NCBI GenBank assembly: GCA_030674185.1
Contig: CM060308.1
Location: forward strand, 28,637,504-28,652,503
Reading direction: 5' to 3'
DNA: 15,000 nt
Source of the DNA: Monoplex corrugatus
Taxonomy: Eukaryota; Mollusca; Gastropoda; Littorinimorpha; Ranellidae
Below are positions 1 through 8,402 of this stretch, one piece after another. The notes under the pieces are model-generated. The model ran no database searches. It had not been told where the DNA came from and was given only the letters and a program-made list of their open reading frames with translations. Each line of letters begins with the position of its first letter. Within the stretch, counting starts at the first letter, position 1. The position numbers and the translations under genes were made by a program.

Positions 1-72
1 ACGGATCTTATGCTCTTCAGGCAGATCCAGGTCCGAGGCACCGTGACCAGCATCCCTTACAAGCACCAAGAG
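1..72 (+). CDS. Unconventional myosin heavy chain, motor-domain exon (3' part; 5' end off-window or internal)
   Basis: Read in frame 1, the segment ends with QIQVRGTVTSIPYKHQE and is followed at 73 by a consensus donor (GTGAGT), giving a phase-0 exon end. The R-G-x-V-x-x-P pattern matches the myosin head segment (commonly RGE-x-V-x-x-PL) just before the long helix of the upper/lower 50K region. It joins without a frame break to the exon at 13234, which begins [13 protein letters not shown], as expected for myosins. A pyrimidine-rich stretch ending in CAG (11-20) could be an acceptor. The exon may therefore start at 21 (52 bp, opening with the last base of an Arg codon) or extend left of the window with residues TDLMLF. 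The product is an actin-based ATPase motor. The class (VII, X, XV, III or a lineage-specific one) cannot be decided here. The ATG at 10 is an internal Met, not a start. Confidence 0.85.
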
Positions 73-76
73 GTGA

Positions 77-118
<42 letters not shown>

Positions 119-128
119 GTGTATGTGT

Positions 129-171
<43 letters not shown>

Positions 172-373
172 GTGTGTGTGTTGTGTGTGTGTGTGTGTGA
201 GGGAGAGGGAGAGAGAGAGCGCGAGCGAGCGTGTGTGTGTGTGCGTGTGCGTTCACGCGTGTGTGTCAGTGAAGGGAGAGAGAGAAGGAGGGAGAGAGAG
301 AGAGAGAGAGAAGAGCGTGTGTGTGCGTGCGTGCGTGCGCGTTCACGCATGTGTGTCAGTATGGAGAGAGAGA

Positions 374-420
<47 letters not shown>

Positions 421-435
421 TTTTGCCTGCGTGCA

Positions 436-510
<75 letters not shown>
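73..510. repeat. Compound GT/GA microsatellite beginning at the splice donor
   Basis: Blocks of (GT)n and (GA)n alternate at least three times, with GCGT interruptions near 240-250 and 317-340. The final block (about 438-508) is a nearly uninterrupted GT run. The two flanks of the middle GA block share the motif GTTCACGC followed by TGTGTGTCAGT (251 and 341), which shows a 90-bp higher-order duplication. Long open frames across it on both strands encode only Cys-Val, Arg-Glu, His-Thr and Ser-Leu runs and are artefacts of the repeat. Confidence 0.97.
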
Positions 511-511
<1 letters not shown>

Positions 512-566
512 CCTGTCATGAAAACAACCTGTTTTTGTAATTGTCCGAGCATTTAGCTTATAATCA

Positions 567-786
567 AAAACTGGTGACATAAACCAGCCACTGATATGAC
601 TTACAGGATCTTTTACAAGTACATTTGATATTCTGCATACTTATGCACAGGAAGGAGGTTTTGGCACTGGCAGGTCTGCACACATGTTGACCTTGGAGAT
701 GGGAAATATCTCCACCTTTTATCCCCGCTAGACGGAGGTGTGTTAGGCGGATCGAACCCCAGGATCCTCCGATTATAAGTCCGACG
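567..786 (-). mobile_element. tRNA-type SINE copy 1 (5'-truncated)
   Basis: Read on the minus strand, the copy contains GGTTCGATC (750-758), an RNA polymerase III B-box/T-arm motif. It is followed by GGTGGAGATATTTCCCATC, GGTCAACATGTGTGCAGACC, AGTGCCAAAACC and CCTGTAAGTCATATCAGTG. These blocks occur in the same order in the copies at 14541-14800 (+) and 12100-12361 (-). The 5' tRNA head is cut short where the GA array starts at 787, and similarity ends near 567. Family name not assigned. Non-coding; a decayed insertion in the myosin intron. Confidence 0.8.
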
Positions 787-787
787 T

Positions 788-877
<90 letters not shown>

Positions 878-1040
878 GAGAGAGAGAGAGGGAGAGACAG
901 AGGCAGAGAGGGAGAGACAGAGGCAGAAGGGGGGCAGAGAGAGAGACAGAGACAGAAGGGGGGGGGGGAGAGGGACAGAGAGAAAGACAGAGACAGGAGG
1001 GGAGAGAGAGACAGAGACAGAAGGAGAGAGAGAGAGAGAG
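787..1040. repeat. GA-rich microsatellite with AGACAG variants
   Basis: The array is (GA)n with GGA interruptions to about 890. It continues as a degenerate GAGACAGAGGCAGA-type repeat with a G10 run near 958-968 and returns to (GA)n before 1041. It abuts the truncated SINE, so the array may have grown from, or replaced, the SINE 5' part. The purine-only strand could form triplex (H-DNA) structures. Confidence 0.95.
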
Positions 1041-1466
1041 TCCAGATTTTATTTGTGTGTATGTGCCTATGTGCGTTGTGTGTGTGAGCGCGTTCGCGCA
1101 CGTGTTTTGGGATGGGGGAGGGGGGGGGGAGAGATGCAGCCAGCATGTAAATGTAAGCAGCGTTGTAGAAAGAGGCCGAAAAAGGAGGACAAAGAGGCGG
1201 GATGGCAGAATGCAGAATAATAAATCATGATGTTGTGATGATGGCTTATTCAGTGTAATGCCGGTTACTAAGTAACTCAAGACACCGCGCATGTGCGCCT
1301 GCGTGGGAAAGAGGAAGAGTGGGGGAGGGTGTGTTAATACTGTATGGGAGAGTGGGTGTGTGGTGGTGATGGCAAGCCGGAATTTTGTCTAGAATGAGTC
1401 AAGCCAAGCAGTATTGACCGCAGACTCCTGTTTTCTGGGTGAAGGGCGGTAGTAGAGGGGGGAAGC
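1041..1466. other. Anonymous intronic sequence
   Basis: Mixed sequence with a short GT/CG-rich patch (1055-1105) and a G-rich tract near 1115-1130. No coding or known mobile-element signal was recognised. Confidence 0.6.
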
Positions 1467-1536
1467 GAGAGAGAGAGAGAGAGGGGGGAGGGAGGGAAGG
1501 AAGGGTGAGATAGAGAGAGAGGGAGAGAGAGAGAGA
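1467..1536. repeat. GA/GGA microsatellite
   Basis: Interrupted (GA)n with GGGGGGAGGGAGGGAAGG in the middle; purine-only apart from two T bases. Confidence 0.93.
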
Positions 1537-2109
1537 TGCGGTCGAACTCCTGGGAGAGTGACATAAACAGAGAACAATGATGCACTGCTGCTTGCATGTA
1601 GTGGAGTTTGTGCACTCACACTGAACGTGCATTTTTAGCGTAGTCAGTCAGCATTTGTGATGTAGTTTTATGTATTTGTTTATTTAGGTATTTATTTATA
1701 CTCTTGTTGTTTGATTTGTTGATTTAGTATTACTGAATAATTGCATGATTTTTCAAACTAAACGTGCATTGTATTTTGACGGGTTTCAGGGTTGAAATCA
1801 GAACAGAACAGAACAAAACAACAAGACAATAAAACAACAAAACACACACACACACAAAATCTTCAAAAATCCAGAAACAAAAAGAGTGAAAAAGGGATCA
1901 AGGAACAATGGGTAGTATGAGTGTACGTGTCTGCATGCCTGCACGCTTGCTTGTATGTTGGGTCACTAGTGATTGTGGTGATGATAGTGATGTGATGGGG
2001 CGGAAGATGAATTTTGCAGATTAAATTGAGAGTAATACCACGCGAACCCCAGTTATGGTGGCATTATATGCAATCAATACAGTAGTCACACGCTCAGTGC
2101 GTATGCACA
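1537..2109. other. Anonymous AT-rich intronic sequence
   Basis: Includes TTTATTTA-type T/A-rich sequence (1655-1735) and an A-rich AACA/ACACA stretch (1797-1857). No gene, RNA or transposon was recognised. Confidence 0.6.
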
Positions 2110-2167
2110 TCACACACACACACATACGCACGCACGCTCGCACGCACGCACGCACGCACGCACACGC
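2110..2167. repeat. CA / CGCA microsatellite
   Basis: A short (CA)n run changes into (CGCA)n around 2126-2160. Confidence 0.93.
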
Positions 2168-2317
2168 CACTCCATCCCACCCCCAACGCACACGCAGACA
2201 TGTGGCATGCACTTGCAGGATTATGCTGCTCCATTGATTGCTTGTCATCCTGAATATGTCCCAGGACATGATGAGAAAACAAAATTAGCATTTCTGATTT
2301 TCACATGACACGTACGT

Positions 2318-2318
<1 letters not shown>

Positions 2319-2385
<67 letters not shown>

Positions 2386-2399
2386 TGTGTGTGGTGTTG

Positions 2400-2438
<39 letters not shown>
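2319..2438. repeat. GT / GCGT microsatellite
   Basis: (GT)n, then about eight GCGT units (2355-2387), then (GT)n again after a GTGTTGTTG interruption. It is entirely alternating purine-pyrimidine apart from the interruption, so it has Z-DNA potential. Confidence 0.96.
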
Positions 2439-2439
<1 letters not shown>

Positions 2440-2491
2440 ACGCGTCTATTATTTGTCCTAGGATATTGTTCTTTTACCTTGCAAGTATTGC

Positions 2492-2749
2492 ATGTTTCAG
2501 AATGATAATAGGGATAATTGTGATGATAATGATGATGATGATAATAATAATGATAGTAATGATAATGATGATAGTAATAAGAAGAAGAAGAGGAAGAAGA
2601 AGAAAAATGATGATGACGACGATGATGATGGTGATGATAGTAATGGTGATGATAGTAATGATAATAATAATGATGATGATGATGATGATGAAGATGACGA
2701 TGATGATAAAGAAGAAGAAGAAGAAGATGTTTCAGAATGATAGTAGGGA
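2492..2749. repeat. Imperfect GAT/GAA trinucleotide array flanked by 23-bp direct repeats
   Basis: Long runs of GAT, GATAAT, GATAGTAAT and GAAGAA. The array is bracketed by ATGTTTCAGAATGATA plus a near-identical TAGGGAT continuation at 2492 and again at 2727, so the whole block is one 235-bp period of a larger duplication. Open frames through it encode Asp/Asn/Glu or Met/Ile runs and are not credible proteins. Confidence 0.9.
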
Positions 2750-3120
2750 TGATGATAATGACAATGAATGTTGATAGCAATACTGATAGTAATAGCACTA
2801 TGTCATTCTTGTATGAGCGTAGTGCTATTCTCAGAAACTCATTTTGTCTCGCTGCACATCGCTCGTTCACAAGATGGAATGAAATACAAAGAGGATTATT
2901 TTTCACCGTGTATGCATTTAGTTGCCCTTATTATTTTCTTTTTATTGCCAAGTAGTTGTCTTTGTGGGTGCCCATTGCTTTGTTAATTGATGTGAATTAG
3001 TTAAAGGAAAACTAAAAGAATAGAACATAATGTACGAGTAAGAGAATATTCTTAAATAATGCCAGTAAGAGTGAATTGGAAAGGCAGTTGTGCTTGGCTT
3101 CCCTAAGACCTTGCCAGCAT
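2750..3120. other. Anonymous intronic sequence
   Basis: No recognisable gene, RNA or transposon. Short open frames lack any family feature. Confidence 0.6.
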
Positions 3121-3182
3121 GTAGGACTTATGTGCAGTTAGAATGTATTTCGTAGGACTTATGTGCAGTTAGAATGTATTTC
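3121..3182. repeat. 31-bp perfect tandem duplication
   Basis: A 31-bp unit beginning GTAGGACTTATGTGCAGTTA occurs twice in succession (from 3121 and from 3152) with no mismatch seen, which indicates a recent local duplication. Confidence 0.95.
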
Positions 3183-3414
3183 GAGCACGCAGATGCCATC
3201 TTGAGAAACTGAAACTGAACTTGTGTGCTTGGCTTTCAGTTGAACAAAAACTCATCATCCTAATCTGCGTAGAACATCTGTGACAGTATATGCTTGTGTG
3301 CACTTTATTGTGGACACTCGTAGTCGTACATGGTATATCGTAAAACTATATATAGTGTTTAGAAGATCTATAAAGAGACTGTTGGGCACAGGATAATTGT
3401 CTTTGTTTTTCATT

Positions 3415-3745
3415 CAAAGTAAGACTTGTCCGTAGACTGATAGGTTAAGAGACTTCATGACAGTGGCAAGAATAATTCGTGAGAGCAAAGTAAGAACTAT
3501 CCGTAGATTGAAATGTTAAGACATTTCATAACAGTGGCGAGAATAATTCATGACAGCAAAAAAGTTAAGATACTTCGTGACAGTGGCAAGAAAAATTCGT
3601 GTGAGCTAAGTTAGATTTATACGTAGACTGAAAAGTTGAGATACTTCGTGACAGTGGCAAGAATCATTCGTGGGAGCAAAGTAAGGTTTATCTATAGATT
3701 GAAAAGTTAAGAGACTTCATGACAGTGGCAAGAATAAATCGTGAG
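3415..3745. repeat. 71-bp minisatellite, about 4.6 copies
   Basis: The landmark CAGTGGC recurs at 3461, 3532, 3581, 3652 and 3723, giving spacings of 71, 49, 71 and 71. Each unit has GTTAAGA..ACTTC.TGACAGTGGCAAGAAT.ATTCGTG followed by CAAAGTAAG..TAT.CGTAGA. The third unit lacks 22 bases (the AGTAAG...GTAGATTG part). Copies are diverged by scattered substitutions. No promoter or coding signal was recognised. Confidence 0.93.
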
Positions 3746-4769
3746 CAGAAAGTGGAAAGAGGCGCTGCTGGCTTGACCCTTGAGTTGGAGGAAGACCTCT
3801 GACAGCCGTCCTGAAAGCCGCAGTAGAACCCAGTGTAGGTGTCGTGGCACAGCAACAGAATGGCTCTTTCGGCCGTGCAAGTTGGACTTACAGTGGTACA
3901 GAATACCAACAGAGACTGGATGCTATCCAGATTGCAGTCATTGTTATCGTAGTAACCTGACTTGTTGGACCGTGTCATAGTTACCTGTGGTCATCAGTTG
4001 ACAACAGCAGTAGTCATTAGCCTGGTAGCAATGGTTCTGGAACCAAGCCATCGTCGTTCAGGTCAGGGGAAATCAAGAAAAGCAACTGATAAACTGTTCA
4101 AATTCTCCCAGAGCCGCAAATTAACGTGCTGAACATTATGTTTGCTGAACAAGGAAGAAGTAATATGCAGTATCGCTTGCGCTTCTCGTAGGCTACATTT
4201 GCCATGTCTCTTCACAAAGTGGCACTTGAGTCAAACTCAAGAACGGTATTTCAGGGTCATTTGTGCTCCCAGTAGACATTAGGAAAGCTCTGTAATTTCA
4301 AGAAAGGAGGGGACAGCGTAATTATTAGAGCACTCTCTCCCGAAAACTGAGGTTAAGCTCAGTCAAACTTGGTTACCACAATGGATGGGTGGACAAGTTC
4401 ATGCCCTGGTATGATGACACCACCCTATTTCACCCAATCATACAATAAGGCACTTGGCCTTCGTTTTGTGACTTGGAAGGTAATACATGGATTTAGAAGA
4501 GATGGGTATTGCTTTCCTAATTTGGCTCCACGAGAAGTAGAAGTCTCCAAAACTCCACCGACCAACAGCTGCTCAGGTTTCGAGGAGCCTTAATTGTCAG
4601 GTCAAGTGACAATAATGTGTAGGCTGACATCATGATATAAGGGGTTACATCTGCAGAAAATCCTAGACATCGAATAACCATAATACACTATTTTTCTTAA
4701 CGTTGAGCGAAGAACAGTCTGTACACTGACAGTAAACAGGAAGGAAGATGATGACAAAAGGGGACGGGG
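3746..4769. other. Anonymous intronic sequence with a cysteine-rich minus-strand open frame
   Basis: On the minus strand, 3688-3978 is open for 96 codons. About seven cysteines fall in its unique part (3746-3978), for example VFCTTVSPTC and GFYCGFQDGC. A neighbouring frame at 4000-4055 reads WFQNHCYQANDYCCCQL. I cannot assign it to a family. It has no clear splice sites and its 3' part runs into the 71-bp minisatellite, so a chance open frame or a decayed captured exon is as likely as a gene. A plus-strand 74-codon frame (4369-4593) also has no recognisable features. Confidence 0.35.
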
Positions 4770-4804
4770 TTTTTTTTTTGTTTTTTTTTTGGGGGGGGGG
4801 GGGG
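4770..4804. repeat. T-run joined to G14
   Basis: Twenty-one bases that are all T but one (4770-4790) are followed by fourteen G (4791-4804), just beyond the 3' end of the minus-strand LINE fragment. On the LINE sense strand it reads C14 then A-rich, the same structure as at 5482-5540. Confidence 0.95.
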
Positions 4805-4814
4805 TATTCCCATT

Positions 4815-5181
4815 TCATCATCATCATGTGCCCTGTCACGTGGCGTTGGCGATCATGGCCCTCCATATGTATCTATCCCTTGTTGCCGCAAGCACATCTT
4901 CCACCATGTCTGTCCTCCGCCACCCTGCAAGTCCGTCCAATATTTTCTCCTTGGGTCTACTTGTTGCTCTCTTTCCCTCCAGCTTTCCTGTTGTGACCAG
5001 GTGCTCTAATTCCCCTTTCCTCATAAAATGGCCTATAAATGTTGCCTGTCTTTTCGTAATCTTCCTAATGAATGATCTTCTTGTGTCTGGCTCCATCAAG
5101 ACTGTCTCGTTTGTTTTCTTTGCTGTCCATGGAATTCTCAACATTCTTTTTAGAAACCACATCTCGGCTGCCTCAATCATT
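4815..5181 (-). mobile_element. RTE-like LINE 3' end (fragment A), C-terminal RT ORF remnant
   Basis: The minus strand encodes about 115 residues open from 5180 down to 4836, including EMWFLKRMLRIPWT, GHFMRKGELEHLVTTGKLEG and RDRYIWRAMIANA. This is the typical C-terminal region (after the RT thumb) of RTE-type endonuclease/reverse-transcriptase ORFs. It ends in the short GATGATGATGAA tail characteristic of RTE elements. All of the endonuclease and the catalytic RT core is absent, so it is a 5'-truncated, dead copy. It lies head to head with fragment B. Confidence 0.82.
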
Positions 5182-5363
5182 TACCAAGAGAAAATTGAAT
5201 TTATTGTCCTTGACAGATAAAGCAGATAATATAGCTTGTTGAAAAGACGCCCACACAGCAAACTGAATGGGAGACCTTTTTAGTTATACTTATGGACAGA
5301 GGTACCAGCCATTCTCCAGAAGTAACGCTTAACCCCTTCACCACGTCACCTTTTAGGGAGGTG
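5182..5363. other. Spacer between two head-to-head LINE fragments
   Basis: About 180 bp with no recognised feature separate the 5' truncation points of LINE fragments A (minus) and B (plus). Confidence 0.6.
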
Positions 5364-5495
5364 ATGGGTAGCAAAGGAAACAACCGAGACAATCTTGAAG
5401 GAGACAGACACAAAAAGAACATTAATGAAGAATATAAGGAAAAGACAAACAACAAATTTAGGACATTTTATGAAGCAAGAACCCCCCCCCCCCCC

Positions 5496-5526
<31 letters not shown>

Positions 5527-5866
5527 AGAAAAGAAAAAAACAGCCAAGAAAAAGAAAAAAAAAACCAAACCGAGACAATCGTGAAGGAGACAGACAAAAA
5601 GAACATAAATGAAGAAGATCAGGAAAAGACAAACAACAAATTTGGAACATTTTATGAAGCAAGAAAAAGTAGAGCACCGAGTCACAACAAGACAGCTGGA
5701 AGGAAAAAGAGCACCATGTAGACCCAGGGAGAAAATATTGGACGGACTTGCGCTGTGGATGAAGACAGACAGGGTGGAAAATGTACTTACAGTCACAAGG
5801 GATAGATTCATATGGAGGGCCATGATTGCCAACGCCATGCGGCAGGGCACACGATGATGATGATAA
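5364..5866 (+). mobile_element. RTE-like LINE 3' end (fragment B), internally duplicated
   Basis: The plus strand carries the same C-terminal RT-ORF region as fragment A: IRKRQTTNLEHFMKQEKVEH, TTRQLEGKRAPCRPREKI and RDRFIWRAMIANAMRQGTR, then a stop and a GATGATGATGATAATG tail. A 98-bp segment (5384-5481) is repeated at 5569-5665, and the two copies are separated by an 87-bp C14/A-rich tract. Only the second copy continues into the C-terminus (5609-5857 open). Non-functional: the catalytic domains are missing. Confidence 0.83.
5482..5568. repeat. C14 joined to an A-rich tract
   Basis: Fourteen C (5482-5495), then A-runs with G interruptions to about 5562. It lies between two copies of the same LINE segment. 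Length accuracy of such homopolymers in an assembly is uncertain. Confidence 0.95.
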
Positions 5867-5889
5867 TGGGTAAGGGGAAGGAGTGGAAG

Positions 5890-6185
5890 GGGTAATGGTG
5901 CTGAAAGCTGGTGGGTAAGGTTACGAAATCAAAGGATTAAGTAGTAGGTAGTGAAAGAGCTAATAGTGAAGTAAGCTGGTAGATAAGACGAAGAACTGAA
6001 AGGGTTAACTGTGGAGAAAGCTGATGGATGAGGCGACGGAGTGAAAGGGTTAATGATGCAGGAAGCTGGTGGATAAGGCGAGAAAGTGAAAGGTTTAATG
6101 GTTCAGCTGATGAATAGGTCAAGGAATTGAAAAGTTTCATGGTACAGGAAGCTGAAGAGAGAGAGCGAAGAAGTGATAGGTTAAA
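5890..6185. repeat. 45-bp degenerate minisatellite, about six copies
   Basis: AGCTG landmarks occur at 5906, 5974, 6019, 6064, 6105 and 6150, giving spacings of 68, 45, 45, 41 and 45. The unit is roughly GAAGCTGGTGGATAAGGCGA then AGTGAAAGGGTTAATGGTGCA. Because 45 is a codon multiple, the minus strand shows a repeated 15-residue pattern (LTLSLRRLIHQLP), a by-product of the repeat, not evidence for a gene. Confidence 0.9.
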
Positions 6186-6532
6186 ATGTTGAGCGTTTCT
6201 TGAGATTTATCAAAAGCTGCTAGTGTTGCACTGGAAAATTAGGGCTCGGTTGCATTTAGAAATTGTTGTCATTGTACTGTAATGTTATTCTAATGTGATG
6301 TCAACACTGTTGATGTAGTTATGTTTTGAAGAACATTGGAAACTTGAATATATTTTAGTGTTTATTTGCTTTGAAAATTGGACTCTTGATGCATTTGCAT
6401 CAAAGAATGTTGGTTATTCATCTCACGACTAATTTGTTTTATACTTACAAAGTTTTAACTTCTTTCAACTTTTCTAAGCAGTTTACAATGTCATGAGAAC
6501 ATTGAGAGAAATAAAAGCAAAAGTTTTCAGTT
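6186..6532. other. Anonymous AT-rich intronic sequence
   Basis: T/A-rich unique sequence; nothing recognised. Confidence 0.6.
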
Positions 6533-6608
6533 CACACACACGCACACGCACGCACGTACACACGCACGGGAGCGCGCGCACACACACACGCGCGCGCACA
6601 CGCACGCA

Positions 6609-6673
<65 letters not shown>

Positions 6674-6688
6674 CACACACACACACAC
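6533..6688. repeat. CA microsatellite with CGCG and CGCA interruptions
   Basis: The left half mixes CACA with CGCACG and CGCGCG; the right half (6611-6688) is almost pure (CA)n. Confidence 0.96.
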
Positions 6689-6781
6689 TTACGTATATCA
6701 AGGTAAAGTCTCACATTCCCTTGTAAGTATTTTAATTCGTATGGGGCACGGCTGAGGAGATAATCCTTGATAGATGATGAT

Positions 6782-6810
6782 GGGGGGGGGGGGGGGGGGG
6801 AGGGGGCGGG
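6782..6810. repeat. G19 homopolymer tract
   Basis: Nineteen G, one A, five G, one C, three G. It has the composition to form G-quadruplexes and is prone to length errors in assembly. Confidence 0.93.
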
Positions 6811-7042
6811 ATAAGGAGGATATGAAAGTGTTCGTGCACACTGTATCATATTATTTGTGCATGGTCGATTGCATTGTCCGAGGAGAACGCAACCAACCAC
6901 AATATCAAACATTTTTTTCTCTGGCTTTTTTTTTTTCACTTTTCATAAACTAGTGAACGCAGAAAACAATTCCATGGAAATAAAAGCGAATCATTACGTT
7001 CACTTTGGTCTACCTCGACGTATTCGGGCGTGTGCGCGGGAG
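6811..7042. other. Anonymous intronic sequence
   Basis: Unique sequence with a pyrimidine-rich T tract near 6911-6940. No feature recognised. Confidence 0.55.
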
Positions 7043-7207
7043 CATACACGCACACACGCACACACAGGGCACGCACACGTACGCACGCTCGCACACACGC
7101 TTGCACGCACAGACACAGGCACACAGGCAGACACACACAGACATACACACACACACACGCACGCACGCACGCACGCAACCTCGCACACAGACACACAGAC
7201 ATACACG

Positions 7208-7293
<86 letters not shown>

Positions 7294-7485
7294 GCATGCA
7301 CACACTTTACACGTCGCCTATCCTCTCTGTCAAACACACACACACACACACGAACACACATACGCGCGCGCGCACACACACACAGACATACACACAGACA
7401 CACACACACACACACACAGACAGATACTCGCTCGCTCGCACGGATACGCCACACACACAAAGACAAACACACACACACACACACT

Positions 7486-7545
<60 letters not shown>

Positions 7546-7617
7546 ACTCACTCACTCACTCACTCACTCACTCACCACAGGCACACACACGCACGCACAC
7601 ACACACACACACTAAGA

Positions 7618-7678
<61 letters not shown>

Positions 7679-7737
7679 GCGCGCGCGCACACACACATAC
7701 ACACACGCGCGCGCGCGCGCGCACTCACACACGCACG
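7043..7737. repeat. Long composite CA-rich array (about 0.7 kb)
   Basis: (CA)n is interspersed with CGCA, CAGA, a CACT block (7545-7574) and two alternating CG blocks (7676-7688 and 7707-7722). Short non-repeat islands lie at 7310-7335 and 7425-7450. Open frames of up to about 268 codons cross it but encode only His-Thr or Cys-Val runs. Confidence 0.97.
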
Positions 7738-8402
7738 CAAGAGTTTGCGCCGAGGGAGAGGCAACTTCAGACAGAGGAGTAGCAGCAGCCATGTTATGTT
7801 GTTTGGGGTGATGAAGTGGCTAGTTGTCGTGGCAACGAACGCCTGGCTCGCGAGGTCATGCGCACGTGCGTAATAGATTCGGAAATAAATCTCTTATCTG
7901 GCCACTAGTTGGCGAGGGGTTACGAACATGGAGTGGGCTTGCCTCTGGCAACTTAGGTACGTCGAATATGAATGAAAGAATACATTTGGCAGATTGTTAA
8001 GAGTTTTTTTGTTTTTTTGTTCGTTTATGGTCGGCCTGTTGCTTTAGTATGATGATGATTGCAACCAGAAGAACAGCAGCAGCAACAATAACGACAACAA
8101 TAATTTGGGGAGTGGGGTGGGAAGGGCATTTCATGGCCCGTTTTTACAGACCCATCCTACTTTGAAAATCATTATATTACGTAAACAGACAATGTGGATA
8201 GAAAGAAGAGTCCCTGAAGACGGGCAACGGGATATAATGGTTCCCATTGGGAAAATGAAGGGCAACAATAGAGACTGCGGCATATGTAGGAGAATGATCT
8301 GATGATGGCTTCATCCGTCTGATTAGACAGTGGATGCGTCCAGTTAAGGACTCGTTTGGATGTGGAACATCGCCAGGCATGGCGAGTTGTAGCTGTCCGT
8401 TC
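7738..8402. other. Anonymous intronic sequence
   Basis: Unique sequence including a CAGCAGCAACAATAACGACA patch (8076-8100). It may include decayed 5' parts of the downstream LINE, but no motif upstream of about 8403 could be identified. Confidence 0.55.

Noticed and set aside
10..556. Several long open frames encoding Cys-Val, Arg-Glu, His-Thr or Ser-Leu runs
   Set aside because: They are translations of GT/GA dinucleotide repeats, open in several frames on both strands; only the first 21 codons of the frame at 10 belong to the myosin exon.
564..1292. A 242-codon minus-strand frame rich in Ser, Leu and Pro
   Set aside because: It crosses a SINE and a GA array; it has no domain and no consistent codon pattern.
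2111..2165. A CRISPR-like or spaced repeat array (also considered for 3415-3745 and 9808-9924)
   Set aside because: Units are directly adjacent with no unique spacers of regular length, and the DNA is eukaryotic.
2301..2906. A 201-codon minus-strand frame rich in His and Tyr
   Set aside because: It is the translation of the GAT/GAA and GT arrays.
4369..4593. A 74-codon open frame starting MVTTMDGWTSSCP
   Set aside because: No recognisable motif, no splice sites or transcript evidence; of a length expected by chance.
4815..5866. A single LINE with a twin-priming 5' inversion
   Set aside because: Both halves contain the same C-terminal region and their own 3' GAT tail, so two separate insertions fit better.
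6857..7811. Open frames of 250-268 codons rich in His and Thr
   Set aside because: The CA-repeat array lacks stop codons in many frames; the proteins have no complexity beyond the repeat.
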